Assembly (NCBI GenBank): GCA_033239005.1
Contig: BSQZ01000040.1
Location: 4,582,099-4,646,098 of the forward strand
Direction: 5' to 3'
Source: Lamellibrachia satsuma
Taxonomy: Eukaryota > Annelida > Polychaeta > Sabellida > Siboglinidae
DNA length: 64,000 nt
In this document: in pieces, positions 1 to 13,411 of the stretch
Position numbering within the stretch: the first letter of the stretch is position 1
How the letters are laid out: each line of letters opens with the position of its first letter
Notes under the pieces: model-generated
Database searches by the model: none
What the model saw: the letters and a program-made list of their open reading frames with translations, nothing else
What the model was told of the DNA's origin: nothing
Program-made: the position numbers and the translations under genes

Positions 1-2610
1 AAACTTCAATCTGATCTCCTCTTAACCTCCTTGTCTCTAAAGTTGTTAAACCACATTCTTTCAGACGTTCTTCATAACTAAGGTCTCTAAGTTCTGGAAT
101 CATTTTAGTTGCTCTCCTTTGTATGCGTTCAAGCGTATCTATATCCTTCTTACAATATGGTCTCCATGCTTGTATACAGTATTCTAAATGAGGTCTAACT
201 ATTGCTTTATAAAGAGGTATAATTAACTTTTTTCCTTTGTATGTTATGTTTCTTCTAATCAATCCAAGGATTTGATTACCCTTTGAAGCTGCAATACCAC
301 ACTGCTCTGAAACTTTCATATCAGCGCTTATTTTAACTCCTAAGTCCTTTTATTTTACAGTAGTACTCAGAACAGTATCTCCCATTTTATAGTTTACATT
401 CAAGTTCCCATGTCCTGTATGTAGGCATTTACATTTCCCAAAATTGAACAGCATCTGCCATTTTTCAGACCATTTCACTAATCTGTCTAGATCGTTTTGT
501 AAATGTCGTTTATCACCATCAGTATTAACCTTTCTAAACAGTTTTGTGTCATCCGCAAATCTCAGTACGTTACTTGTTATACTGTCGTCCAAGTCATTGA
601 TATAAATTAAGAATAATATAGGTCCTAATACTGATCCTTGGGGTACTCCACTCAAAACCGATTTCCAATTTGAAACTTCTCCATCTTCTACAACCCGTTG
701 TCTTCTGTCAGTCAGCCATTGTTCTCTCCAGTCAGTTATGCTATCCCCGATACCATGGGCTTTTAATTTAAGTAGTAGTCGCTGATGTGGCACTTTGTCA
801 AAAGCTTTCTGAAAATCTAAGTAGATAATATCTACTGGCGATCCCACGTCTATCCACTTAGTGATTTCTTCCCAAAAACACAACATATTTGTTAAGCATG
901 ACCTCGCTTTAAGGAATCCATGTTGAGATGAATTTAATAATTTATGCTTAACGAGGAAGTCCACCATATGGTCTTTAATTAACCTTTCTAATAATTGACA
1001 AATCATTGACGTTAAACTCACTGGTCTGTAATTCTCTGACTTATTTCTCGAACCCTTTTTAAATAATGGTATGATGTTTGCTTCTTTCCATTCAAACGGA
1101 ACAACTCCCTCTTTTAATGACAAGTTGAATACTCTTGCAAGTGGTATACTGATTTGTTCTACTGTTTCCATTAGTAATTTTGGAGGAATCCCATCCACTC
1201 CCGGTGATTTGTTATCCTTCATTGCCTTTATTTTCTTAGCTACCAATTCTGGAGTTACAACTAACGGACCTAAATAGTCAGATTTAGCCCCCTGAAATTT
1301 AGCATCAGCAACTGGTAATGAACTAATATCTTCTTGGTAAACACTGAACTGAAGTAACCATTTAGGTCTTCCGCCATTAAAAACCCCTGTGATATTATAT
1401 TTCCAGCACTGTCTTCTAGAGGTCCAACCTTGTCTTGTACGTTTTGTTTACTCCTGACATATGCTTAAAAACTCTTGCTGTCATTTTTTATGTTACATGC
1501 TAGTTTTTGCTCATAGCTTCTTTTTGATTGTCTGATTTCAGTTGTAGCTGCATTAAGTGCCTCTTTGTATTTTGCATAGTCTTCTTCCTTTCTGGTACGC
1601 CTGTAAACCCTCCACATAGTTTGTTTTAGCATTATTTTTCTAGTTGCCTCTTTTGACAAGTGTTTCTTTCTACACCGTTTTCCTTGGTTTTGGAAGGGAA
1701 CAAATTTATCGATGATACTCTCAATTTCATATTTTAGAATATTCCAACATTCAATTGCGGTCTTATTCATCAGCATGTTATTCCAATCTAGCTTTGCTAA
1801 GTATTTTCTCATATCTTTGTAGTTACCTTTGTGGAAGTTTCTCTTGTACGTTTTCTTATTTTTACTTTCTGATTTTACATTGATGTCAAAATGTATTTGA
1901 TTATGGTCACTATTACCCAGTGGTTCAAATATTTTTACATTGTCCACTAATTCTTTTTGTGATGACAAAACTATATCTAATACATTTTCTCCCCTGGTTG
2001 GTTCTAGTATGTGCTGAGTAAGAAAGCTATCCTGGATTAAACATAGAAATTGTTGATCCTCAATCCCTGTATTCCATTCCATTGTATGTGTCCATGGTTA
2101 AATATCCCATTATGATACATTCCCCTTTACTAACTTCCTTTATAGCGTTTTTTATTTTTGTGTTGTCCTCTTCGTTTATGTTTGGACTTCGGTAAAGTAA
2201 TCCAATAGTTAATTTTGAATTTCCTGAAACAATTTTGCACCAAACAGCTTCATCGCAATCTGCTTCCCTTTCTAGTTTTATTTCATAAGCCTGAATAGAT
2301 TCTTTAACATATAAAATAACTCCCCCGCCCCTTCTTCCTATTCGATCTTTCCTAAACATTACGTATCCTGTCAGTCCTAATTCAGCATCTGTTATATCTA
2401 TGTTGGCCCATGATTCAGTTATACCAATTATGTGAGGGTCAATATCTTCTACCATAATGTTTAATTCGTTTTTCTTATTTACTGTGCTCCTTGCATTTAA
2501 ACATACGCATCTATAACCTTTTTCAGAGATGTTTTAATATTGGTTTATCTGTGCTAGTGGCCTCTTGTTCTGTTTGAGACACCTCTAGGTAACCCCCCTG
2601 CACTTCTAGT
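1..2610 (-). pseudogene. CR1-like ORF2 of copy A: endonuclease and reverse transcriptase
   Basis: The N-terminal APE-type endonuclease covers roughly 2455-1465 and shows the ITESW and SDHN motifs; the GDFNHG motif is destroyed by a small frameshift near 2080. The reverse transcriptase follows (1246-350 open) with the SPGVDGIP, RPVSLTS, YLDFQKAFDKVPH, GVPQGSVLGP and FADDTKLF blocks. A nonsense codon near 354 separates the RT core from a downstream thumb-like region still readable to base 1. It normally nicks target DNA and copies its RNA by target-primed reverse transcription; this copy cannot make the full protein. Confidence 0.85.
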
Positions 2611-2661
2611 TTAAAGAATGTTTACTTCCAAAAATATTTGTCATTGTACCCAAGCCACTAT

Positions 2662-3846
2662 CTACTGCTGCTGAAAGTTTGTCCGCGAATACTGCCGCCC
2701 CTTTCCATTTAAATGAAGCCCATCCTTCATGTACATATCAGCCCTCCCAACAAAACTTCCCCATAGATCCACAAATCCAACTTCCTCTTCCCTACATAGC
2801 TTCTGGACTAACATGTTAATTGCCATCCCCCGACAATTTCGATATTTGTGACCCCTCCTGCCCATTACAGGTAAAATCCCTGACAGTATTACCTGCTCAA
2901 CCCGCGTCTATTTTAGTGTTCTGACCAACTGCCTATATTTCCTAACTATGGCAGTTGTACCCTCCCTCTCTACGTTATTTGTCCCTACGTGTACTAAAAC
3001 AGATCCACCCTTACCCGAGCCTACGATGTTTTTTTCCCTCTCGGTTATCGCCTCTATTTTGGCTCCAGGCAAGCAGACCACCACATCATCTCACTCTTCC
3101 TTTCGATCCCCTCCATCATATTCTGTCCTGACCCCTTTCCTCCTGTCTCCTTCCCTCCTGTCTCCCCCACTTCCCACTCCTTTGCTCTTGTATCTCCTAC
3201 TCCCATCTCCTTCACTCCGGTTGTTTTCCCTCCGGTCTCCCCCACTCCCTTATCCTTCCCTCCTGTCTCCCGTACTCCCCACTCCTTCACCTCGGTTGTT
3301 TTCCCTCCCGTCTCCCCCACTCCCTTCTCCTTCCCTTGTGTCTCCGCTACTCCCCTCTCCTTCCCTCCGGTTGTCTTCCCTCCCATCTCCCCCACTCCCT
3401 TCTCCTTCCATCCTGTCTCCCCTACTACCCCTCTCCTTCACTCCGGTTATCTTCCCTCCCGTTCCTTTCCTTCCCGTCTCCTTACGTCCTGTCTCCCTAC
3501 GACCTGTCACCTTCCCTCCTCTCAGCTTCCTCCCAGGCTGAGGTAAGCTCTCCCTACCATCTCTTGTGTCTTTCCCCACTTTATCGTCTACTGTTCCCCC
3601 ACCGGAACTACTACAACCCCCATGTTCCCTTCCCACCATTGCCACAACGAGTAGCCTCAGCTCTTCCAACTCCACCTCTAGTTCCTTCATCTTCGTTCAT
3701 CCCCTACAATCAAAACTAAAACTATCTGCCTGGACCTCACCCCAGGACTTCTCGCACCCAGACTTGACGAAGTCCACCCAGTTACTGCAACTGCCACAAA
3801 TTAAGTGCCTTGTGGCCTTTAACTGCCGTTTGCAAGGCGCCATCAT
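2662..3846 (-). pseudogene. CR1-like ORF1 of copy A: PHD-like finger, coiled coil, esterase
   Basis: Translation from the tandem Met codons at 3846/3843 gives a Cys-rich finger at about residues 5-55 (Cys pairs ending in a CRG motif), then a short coiled coil (KELEVELEELRL), a Gly/Glu/Lys-rich stretch coded by 15-bp repeats, and an SGNH-type hydrolase segment with the block III motif GTNN and block V motif DGLHLNGKG. PHD and esterase domains in ORF1 are established for CR1-like elements; the protein is thought to bind nucleic acid and membranes or lipids. The frame is broken: a stop replaces a Gln in the LKQTR region near 2910, one base is lost next to the GKG motif near 2700, and further frame changes occur in the repeat tract. 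Confidence 0.75.
3054..3500. repeat. 15-bp degenerate minisatellite inside CR1 ORF1
   Basis: The stretch is almost pure C/T on the plus strand. It repeats a roughly 15-bp unit coding on the minus strand for GETGGK-like pentapeptides, with a higher-order period near 75 bp (the GGTTGT variants). The same repeat, with fewer units, is in the ORF1 fragment at 40028-40300. Confidence 0.8.
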
Positions 3847-4620
3847 ACAATTTAGTTTTAATTAGTTTGCTACGTTAGCCTTGAATAAGGCTGTTTTTAT
3901 GATCAAAAGAACACTTTAGGCTAATATACTTGTTAATTGTGTCTTCTATTAACCTCGCATGAGAAAAAAACCTGCCACCTAGCGAATACGGAGAACACTG
4001 TGTAACAAAACAACGAAATCAGTGTGTATTAATTTACGCTAAAATCCTGCTGTTAATTCTTTTTACCGAAAACGTTTACCACCACTATGTCAGATATTAC
4101 CTTATGTATGTAATTTAAGTAAACAAATCACTTTATCTTACATATATATTAGCCAATGATAGCTCGATGCACGGGTTGAATTCACGACTTGTAAACAGAC
4201 TCCCTTTTATCACTCGTTGAGTTTGAATCCGGGAAAAAATATTACCTCTGTTAACAAAAACGGTTTCTTAATATATGTCTACAAGAAGTTGGTGAACAAT
4301 ATATGTATAATACCAATACTTATTCTAACCAATATTCAATGTTACTGACTATTCACTATGCTATCTCAATTTTCGAATTGTAAACAACCCTATTAACGCT
4401 CGCTGAATTCCCTGACAGAATCCGAAACTAACTTACTCTAAAATACTCCCTCTGACTAATAATTAACAAAACCTTTTTCCTAATATATGTGTACAATACG
4501 TTTGTGTATAATATATATGCAATAGTAATACTTATTCTATTTGATATTCCGCGTATTTCTGTAAATGATCTACACCAAATTCAAGTCGCTGCACCAAATC
4601 CAAGTAGCCGAAAGTAGAGT

Positions 4621-4966
4621 TTGTAAATTTGTATTAATTTATTTGACGAAAACAACATTTTATCGTTGTCCACTCTTATTGAACGCCTCTTCGTAAATTA
4701 AGTACATCAAAGAGTAACGAAAACTTACCAATGTTATATGATTTCGATATTGGGCGGCTTCTCTTCTGGATAGTATGTCCATCTAAATAAAAAGACTTTG
4801 TGATTCAGTGATATGGCATAGACGAATGGGTCGCAACTACGTTGTGCAAGCTAAACTAACCGACGTTAACTGTAGCCTGGATATGATATGATAGTTGTTT
4901 CAATGATGTAATGTTTGTAGCAACAACAAAATACTATACACAACATTCATTCACCGTCTGATTTAT
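4621..4966. other. No feature recognised
   Basis: AT-rich single-copy-looking DNA flanking the 5' end of CR1 copy A. I see no coding similarity or structured repeat. Confidence 0.5.
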
Positions 4967-5110
4967 GTTACACGCACACGCACAATCACACACGCAAACA
5001 AGTAGACACGCACGCACGCATGCACGCACGCACGCATGCACGCACGCACGCATAAACACACACACACGCACATATTGATTGTGTGTGTACAACAACACAC
5101 GCACATGCGC
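4967..5110. repeat. CA / CGCA microsatellite
   Basis: Alternating CA and CGCA/TGCA units; the Cys/Val/Arg-rich open frames on either strand here are products of the repeat. Confidence 0.9.
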
Positions 5111-6173
5111 ACACACGCAGGCATTCTCGGTGTTATATAAAGCGTCGCATATATAATATCATAAATATAAAATATTGTACACAAACGGTATACGGGTACA
5201 CGCAGATGCAACCCCACACACTGGTAATTATGTGTATGCAAACACAATCAAGTTGTATTACGTATAGCGCCTATGCCATAACATATACACACAATAAAAA
5301 ACAAAACAATGCTCACAATGTGTCCACATACACACAGGCGTGGACATACACACAAACACGTGCACACGCACACCAACTGACTACATACCCAAATGAGCGC
5401 ACAACATTGCCAGCACGAGGCCCCCGAGAAGGCCTGTCGCACGCATTGTCACTGTCGTTGGTAGTACACAACGAACGGACTGTCAACCTAGAGCAGACAC
5501 ACCTTCTGTCGTATACGTTGCACATGTTGCACGTTGCGAGCACGATCACATTGGTATACATATCTCAATACTTTCAATCGAATTGTTATTAATTTGAACA
5601 TACGTGCTTTAACATTAAATGCGATATGATGACATAAACTTCGCCGCAACACGCAAAACTGTTTATCGCAATTATTTTTACCATTTTATATCATCATAAC
5701 TGTCTGACAAATATGATGAATATGTGGTGCTATGCCAGGTTACATTAGCAGAGCTGTGCCTATTTGCCCGTGGCAGGCAGCTTACCTTCAACGGACGTCG
5801 AAACGCCGCAAGTACTGTGCCGGTTCCCCTGCGCAGTGAAGTTGGTGTTAGATGCACCTCCTTATATACAGAACGCCGAAGACCAATTGACATTTTAATC
5901 ACCGATTAAGTTGATACATAAACTCTAAAGCACCTCTTTAATTGCCGTTCGACAATACGCAAATTAGCCTGTCAGATGACGTCGGTGAGAAATGTTCTAC
6001 CCAGGAGCGCCGGGGCGGAGATGACTTGTAGGCCCTACGTGGAGACAGAGCCTTTCGCTCCTGCTAGATAAGCCACCCATAAACAGATATTTGACAGTTT
6101 CAGTAATAAGTGTTTCGCTCTACGTATCGCTAGTTAAGTAACATATAGGTACTGACCTCAGTTGAATTTACGG
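5111..6173. other. No gene recognised
   Basis: Contains scattered CA-rich tracts up to about 5370 and then ordinary sequence. The short open frames around 5680-5909 have no recognisable domain and occur on both strands at once, so I do not call them. Confidence 0.5.

Positions 6174-7262
<1,089 letters not shown>

Positions 7263-7356
<94 letters not shown>
7263..7356. repeat. (TA)n microsatellite, about 94 bp
   Basis: A perfect TA run, the second long one within 1.1 kb. Confidence 0.98.
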
Positions 7357-7358
<2 letters not shown>

Positions 7359-7789
7359 CATCCACTGTACAGATGATAAGAAACTTAAGAACTACACATC
7401 AATAACGTAAGAACTGCACACTGATAACATGAATGTTATCACAAAAAAGAGACATTAGTTAATCTATTTGTTTCGACGTTTGACGCGGATCGTCACGAAA
7501 CATAATATACCGAACAAGATTAAATGGTAAAGCGAATTGTTGGTGTGCACTGTTTATATCGCCTCAACGCACCTCCACGGATTAAAACAATACTGATAAA
7601 ACACTCAATGCATTGTGGTGCCTGAATGTGGCTGGTTTTCAATGCCTTTGAACAAAGGTACACCATAATCAGTTAATTTGGTTAGGTATCTATCACTATT
7701 TTATAATTTGTTTACCAGACCATTGCTTACTCCCTTCCCTTGCCAACTGAATGTCAGACAAGACACTTAATGCCGTCGTATATGTTAGC
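7357..7789. other. No feature recognised
   Basis: Non-repetitive sequence between the TA run and CR1 copy F; nothing supported. Confidence 0.5.
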
Positions 7790-8145
7790 TTGAGGGCACT
7801 CATGGATGTTGTCTACTTATATTTTCAGAAAACTTTCGATAAAGTGCCACATGAAAGATTTTTACTTTGTCTAAAAGCCCATGGTATAGGTAATGATGTA
7901 ATCAATTGAATAGAAAAATGGCTTACACACCGAAGATAGAGAGTAATAGTAGATGGTTGGATTTCAAACTGGAAATCTGCTCTGTGTGGGATACCATAGA
8001 ATTGACAAATATCTTATAAGGGCGGGCTATACAAAGATGATAACATTGTTGGATTATCGATAAGCCAATGGCTTCCTTGTTCACTTGCCATGTGGAACTT
8101 GTTGTTTCGGATGGCAGTCTTGTTAAATCTCTTGTTGAGAGAGGA
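7790..8145 (+). mobile_element. CR1-like fragment, copy F, internally deleted
   Basis: The plus strand from about 7800 to 7995 translates to decayed RT core (MDVVYL.FQK.FDKVPH, then KAHGIGNDV and ISNWKS), closest to the subfamily of copy D at 48161-49568. From about 8000 it jumps directly to the family's 3' UTR, including the block with CCAATGGCTTCCTTG and the stem TTGCCAT...ATGGCA (8085-8117), and ends in the TTGTTAAATC terminal unit near 8120-8135. About 1.2 kb between the GVPQG region and the 3' UTR is missing. Several in-frame stops are present. Confidence 0.8.
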
Positions 8146-8210
8146 GGTGCGTCCGGTGGCTATGACAACTGCAAGTTGCTCAGAGATGCGCTCATAGAAT
8201 ATGACCACAG

Positions 8211-8547
8211 CAACGTTCACAGCTGAGAGGAGATACGCTCGATGATTGTGACAGATCAACGTTCACAGCTGAGAGGAAATACGCTCGATGACTGTGACAG
8301 AACAACGTTCACAGCTGAGAGGAGATACGCTCGATGACTGTGACAGAACAACGTTCACAGCTGAGAGGAGATACGCTCGATGACTGTGAAAGAACAACGT
8401 TCGCAGCTGAGAGGAGATACGCTCGATGACTGTGAAAGAACAAAGTTCGCAGCTGAGAGGAGATACGCTCGATGTCTGTGACAGAACAACGTTCACAGCT
8501 GAGAGGAGATACGCTCCATGACTGTGAAAGAGCAACGTTCGCAGCTG
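8211..8547. repeat. 46-bp minisatellite, 7 copies plus a partial
   Basis: The unit starts CAACGTTC and contains CAGCTGAGAGGAGATACGC. Starts fall at 8211, 8257 and every 46 bases to 8533. Minor variants (GTTCAC/GTTCGC, GACAG/GAAAG) are interspersed. Minus-strand frames through it are periodicity artefacts. Confidence 0.95.
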
Positions 8548-9945
8548 AATGCGAAATCACGAGATTCATCAATGTTCCATGTGCGCATGTTTGGTAATTT
8601 ACGTTTCGTCCGTTTCATTCCGTGATTATTTATTTTCACGAAAAACTGCTTTGCTGCGCGTAGTTTGTATTATGCACGACACGATGACGCAATTATGTAG
8701 TCGTGTATGCTACACTTTGCTTGTCAATTACGAAAATCCAAAGTGAGTATGGTGTTGGTGTGGCTTTATTTGTGACTATGAACCGACTTGGGACAAAACT
8801 ACTAAGGGTGCGGGATACGTGTTTGTGCGTGCGCTTGTCAACTACATTTACCTGGCGGTGATCAAAACCTGTCGAACGGGTCTACTAGAGAATGTATGGG
8901 TTTTCATTTGACCGTTTGGACGATATCGTAGGAGAGGTTGCGTCTTTCATACTAATCGCGAGGACATCATTTTATAATAATCTGTCTGCTGACAACATTC
9001 AGACTAGCGTCGGGTGCACGCGCTGATTGCAGTGTAGGTTACTTAGCTGGAGTGGGAGAGAAGTGGATTATAGCGAGCGAGCGAGTGATTAGGGAGTGGA
9101 AATAACAGTGAAACGGGATTAGAGACGCAAGAAGCAAGAAAGCACAATTTGAGGACCAGTGTAGGTGTCTGCCTCACGCCGGATTTCAAGGACACAGAGG
9201 CGAGCGATATAGTGCAAAACAGAGTCGCGATGACGTTACAACGATCGCAGCAGACAGTAACATGACACCTGACATGCGCTCAACCAATAAATGGGTTTCA
9301 TTACAATTTGAGTCCGAAACGCAGTCTCCTGTTAAAGTAGTTAAAATTACGACTGTTTGCAAAGTCCGCTTTCGTACCGTTTTCCCACATTCAGTGATGA
9401 GTCACACACTTGTATCCGTAAAGCTAAGCGGCCGATAATGCGATATTGGTGGTTTAAATGTTGCTTGGTTCTCGCTGCGTGAAGTGCTGTGTTCCAAATC
9501 CAGACCGGCTGTCAACCCAGCTGTTCTATGCAAATTGGGTACACTTTACCTGAAACCCGCCTTGCAACTGGTACATGGGAAGGAAGTTGGTAGCACATGA
9601 GACACTAGAAGCCGTACGTATCTTTTGCTTGCTGTCTATGCCAGGAGAAGTCAAATATCCCACATACGAAGTAAATGTGTACTCCGTTGTGGAAGCACAG
9701 AGTGGCAGTCTCTGTCTCTAACCCTCCCAAACATGGTGCCAAGATATTGTGTGCCGCCTAAATGAAAGAAATAAAGACAGGAATGAAATTGCGTCTGGCT
9801 GTTCCGGTACCGTTTTCCCGTTGATTTTGACACCAACTAGGTGGCGTTCGACGTTGTTAGGAAATTGGCGCTTATATAGGATGTGAATCCTTGGTGGAAT
9901 ATTCTGGAACGACATAACTTATTAATTTTCACTGGTCGACTTAAC
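8548..9945. other. No gene recognised; partly an old repeat
   Basis: About 9290-9450 shares a diverged order of words with 13730-13890 (GGGTTTCATTAC, then GTGATGAGTCACAC versus GTGATAACTCAAAC, then TTGTATCCG versus TTGTGTCCG). This suggests an old interspersed repeat. No protein similarity seen. Confidence 0.4.
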
Positions 9946-9949
9946 AGTT

Positions 9950-10340
9950 TTAGAAAGTTTTAGACACGTAGAAAGCATGCACGTGGCTTCCAACAAATGA
10001 ACCCTGTCGCTAACTTTGGTAGAACATAATATGCATACCTTGTATAAGTATTAATTACAACTCAGATGTCACATTAATTCTAGCGTGACGTGTCGTGTTA
10101 TGACGACTACCAAAGAGAGCAGAGTTAGTGAAACAGGGAGGCTGCGGGAAAAGGGGCCGACCGCATCTAAGATGGAAAGACTGCGATCAATGGGAAATGA
10201 GGAAGGAGCAGTAGAATGAAGTCGGAGGGAACTAGCTGTCGTCAGGGGGCAGTGGAAAGGGACAGTGTATTATGGGATACAACCTTGCGTGACTCAATGA
10301 CAGGGATTGATGTCATGCGTGTTGTATCACGTATTGTAAT
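9950..10340. repeat. Interspersed repeat module P, copy 1
   Basis: Matches 15525-15820 in order: a TTTAGACAC start, GAAAGCATGCA, CATAATATGCAT, CTTGTATAAGTATTA, GCAGTGGAAAGGGACAGTGT and TGACAGGGATTG. The match is interrupted by about 100 unique bases in this copy. Function unknown; probably a non-autonomous element. Confidence 0.65.
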
Positions 10341-10534
10341 GTTTCAGTACTCAATTTTTAGCATTGCGAATTATCTGCAATACTCTTGTTCAACAGCAGC
10401 TGTGCGAGCATTTACAATACTTTCAAATGTAGTGCTGTAAAATGATATGTTTGGTTTATTATTTCAATACTTGTTTTATTTTAATGGTGTGTCATGGCAA
10501 TGAAGTACCTATCTAATGTCTAACATAAAACATG

Positions 10535-12290
10535 CACTGGTACTTGATGTTTGACATAGACTGTTACTTGATGTTTAACATAGACTGTTGCCTGATGCAG
10601 CACATAACTGAGCTCACTAGAAACAGGGGAACAAATGAACCATTACTCCCGGGCTTTGTTCTCACGGGTGAAGACCCAATTATTTCAATGATTGAGACAG
10701 TTTCTGCACTAGGAAGAAGTGAACATTTCATCATCGAGGTGATTCTCAATTGCTCACCAGACAATGATCCAATAAGTAAAACTAGATATGACAATGGGAA
10801 TTACACCAAAATGGATGAAACTCGAAATATTTTCTGAGAAGCAGAATTTTCAAACCACCAGGGAGGTGAACAAACCCAATAGGATATATTTACATATAAG
10901 CTTAGTGACGCAGAAAAACAATGTATTCCATAGAAGATTATACCGGAATGAGCCAGAAAATACCCAGTGCCACTGGACGTCAAAATCCGAGTTAAAATAA
11001 AGAGTAAAACAGATTGTGGAAGAAATATCTACAACACATACATGCCCAAACTTATGTTGGCAGATTGTTTATCTTCGGTATTTACCAGAGAGCCAGATGG
11101 ATGCATTCCTGAAGAAACAACAAGATGTGTTTAGCAATATTGAGACTTGCACTATCGACCAATTGATGGCAGCACTGAAGCTAAAGATTTACACATCGCC
11201 AGGTCCGGATAGCCTTCATCTTCATGTCCTAAATGAATTGGCAGATACTATGAGTATTCCACTATCCATCATATTTAAGACATCACCAACAACAGGCACT
11301 CTACGCATAGATTGAAAAAAACAAACACATCTGCATTAATAAATATACAAGAAGGGAAACAAACAACAAGCCCAGAACTGCAGACCAGTCAGTCTGACCA
11401 GCGTAGTAGGAAAAATATTGGAGGCAATAATCGGATACACCATCATTCAACACATGAATAATAACGACCTGCTCAGCTACAAACAACTTGGTTTTATCAA
11501 GGGTAGAACTACAGTTCTATAGCTGCTTAAATTACTTGACGTATGGATCAAGACACTAGAAAACGGAGGATGTATCAACGTAATATACCGTGATTTATGA
11601 AAGGTTTTGATAAAGTGCTACATCACCGACTTTAAAAAAATTGAGATTTATGGAATAAAGGGAAACATACTGGACTGGGTTGCTGACTCACAGAACTCAA
11701 CGTGCCCGAGACCACAATTCATATTCAGACTGACAAGATATAATAAGTGGAATACCCAAGGGTCAGTGATTGGCCTTCTACTCTTTATCATAATCATGAA
11801 CGATTTGCCATACGTCGGAACTGTTCCATCGAATATAAACCCAGGATGATTGCATAAGACTACAACAATAAGTAATCCTCGACTGGATAAACTCATCACT
11901 CTTGAAATTCCACCGTCGTAAAAGCAGCCTCCTGAAAATCGGTAAATCACATATAAGCAATTATGGATAAAGACTGGGACCAGATCATACAATACTAAAC
12001 AGTACAGACAAGGTTAAAGATATTGGAGTTACGTTTGACTCTTCACTAAACTTTGAGGCACATACGTCAAAAAAGCCAATTCAATGATGAGGATAATACG
12101 GCGTACCTTCGACCACATGGATGAACAGTGCTTCATAACAATGTTTAAGTCCCTTGTCCGCCCACACATAGAATACGCTAACCGAGCCTGAACACCATCT
12201 CTAATTAAGCATATCACAACCTTTGAAAGCGCCCAGCATAGAGCTACCAAATAAATTCGTAGTTTTAAAAACCTTGACTATAAATATTAA
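10535..12290 (+). pseudogene. Decayed non-LTR retrotransposon (endonuclease end plus RT)
   Basis: Reading on the plus strand across several frames: the end of an APE-like endonuclease with an LGRSEH block (normally LG.SDH) near 10715; RT block SPGPDSLHLHVLNELAD near 11195-11250; a fragment resembling the N.WNTQGSV/GPLLF region at about 11750; and the C-terminal SLVRPHIEYANRA motif near 12150. Many stops and frameshifts mark an old jockey/CR1-group copy, clearly different from copies A-G. Confidence 0.75.
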
Positions 12291-12449
12291 TACATTTTAT
12301 TGGTCCAAAAACATGGATATACATTTAATAAAACTACGGCAAGGAGTTAAAAATACAAGGTAAAAAACATGCAAAAATACTCAAATTAATATAAACACAA
12401 GATTTGCAAAAAAAGAACCAGCAAGAACATGTATATGGTTCAATTGTTC

Positions 12450-12900
12450 GTACATAACCCTATGTGACTCAGTAATCATGAGTTAAGGGCCCAAAAGATC
12501 TGCTGTAACGGGCAGAGCGTGCAGAAATGCACAGATACCGCCTGTCTGATCTCGCTGGAATGAATGTTGTGTGTAATGGATGTGTTGCATCGCGTAAGAT
12601 GTTTTCTGTCTTCTTTGTCTTGTAATGAGTGTGCAAGCTGCGACGTGGTGTCACATGGATAGATTTAGCAGCTTGTTTTACCGCACTCTCTAGTTTGTTC
12701 ATGTTTTCAGCTGAGAGTGAGCTATGGTAGCACAGAAACCAATACAAAAGAACTGACTGCACTACTACATGATAAAAGATTGACAGCACACTTTGGCTAG
12801 CCTCAAACTTTGACAGTTTCGAGAGGAAATGCAGTATTTGTCTACATTTCTTGTACACGGATACAGTCTGTGGTGGAGGCTCCATCTATCCAATCTTTTT
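12450..12900 (-). pseudogene. Non-LTR RT C-terminal fragment
   Basis: The minus-strand frame 12885-12469 (138 aa) carries the tail seen in many fish and invertebrate LINEs: a QQRL-like LHFLSKL block, FYHVVVQSVLLYW, LSAENMNKLESAVKQAAK, ATHPLHTTF and SARSARYSRSFGPL. No polymerase core is present, so this is a 3' fragment. The similarity is recalled by pattern, so the family assignment is loose. Confidence 0.65.
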
Positions 12901-13119
12901 GAAAAAAAATAGACAAGTTATGGCGAAGCCATCCCATCAAACTATCCTGTAAATTATCAGACGCATGCGCAAAATCAGACCTGAAAATAAAAAAATGAAA
13001 GAGTTGGCATAAGAGGAAAATAAGCCAGAAAAGTACTTGTAAGAACCCGAACATCCTGGCATTAACAGTGATTTAGCAATCAATCAATCAATCGATTCCC
13101 TTCAATCAAAATAACTTCT

Positions 13120-13371
13120 TAAGAGCTTAGCAAACAATTAAAACTCAATTTGGATTACCTGAGACAAACCTTGCGATTGTTAACGATCATATTGTTGAGA
13201 CATTGCTTAATTACAACGTGGCTAAGTATGATCTATATATTTGTCATTGCAACAATCTATGTGGTCACCATAGACATGTGGCAATAACAATTACTGAAAA
13301 TAGTGTATGTGTAACCGTGGCTTGAATTGTGTGTGTGTGTATGTGGGTGTGTGTGTGTGTGTGTTCGTGTG

Positions 13372-13407
<36 letters not shown>

Positions 13408-13411
13408 TGAT
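13120..13411. repeat. Interspersed module Q copy 1 with GT/CGTG microsatellite
   Basis: Bases 13120-13320 match 15830-16065 (TAAGAGCTTAGCAAACAATTAA, then GAGACATTGCTTAATTAC, then GTCATTGCAACAAT). Both copies lead directly into a GT microsatellite, here 13329-13411 ending in GCGT units. Confidence 0.75.

Larger units (their letters stand above)
1..4620 (-). mobile_element. CR1-like non-LTR retrotransposon, copy A (3' end cut by window start)
   Basis: Read on the minus strand the order is 5' UTR (about 4620-3850), ORF1 (PHD-like finger, coiled coil, Gly/Glu/Lys repeats, SGNH esterase) and ORF2 (endonuclease then reverse transcriptase), the established architecture of CR1-like elements. The 5' UTR aligns by eye with the one at 62216-62860, which places the 5' end near 4617. 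The coding part is nearly identical to copy B (27737-31089). The copy is dead: a stop replaces a Glu codon after the RT core near 354, and ORF1 and the endonuclease carry single-base frameshifts. The 3' end lies outside the window. The superfamily is secure; the exact family name is not known to me. Confidence 0.9.

Noticed and set aside
2948..3541. 197-aa Pro/Ser/Leu-rich plus-strand frame
   Set aside because: It is antisense to CR1 ORF1 of copy A and its composition comes from the C/T-rich 15-bp repeats.
5083..5592. 169-aa open frame
   Set aside because: It begins within a CA-rich repeat, is overlapped by open frames on the other strand, and has no domain.
8014..8572. Minus-strand Ser/Val/Leu-rich frames of 80-90 aa
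   Set aside because: They translate the 46-bp minisatellite and part of the CR1 3' UTR.
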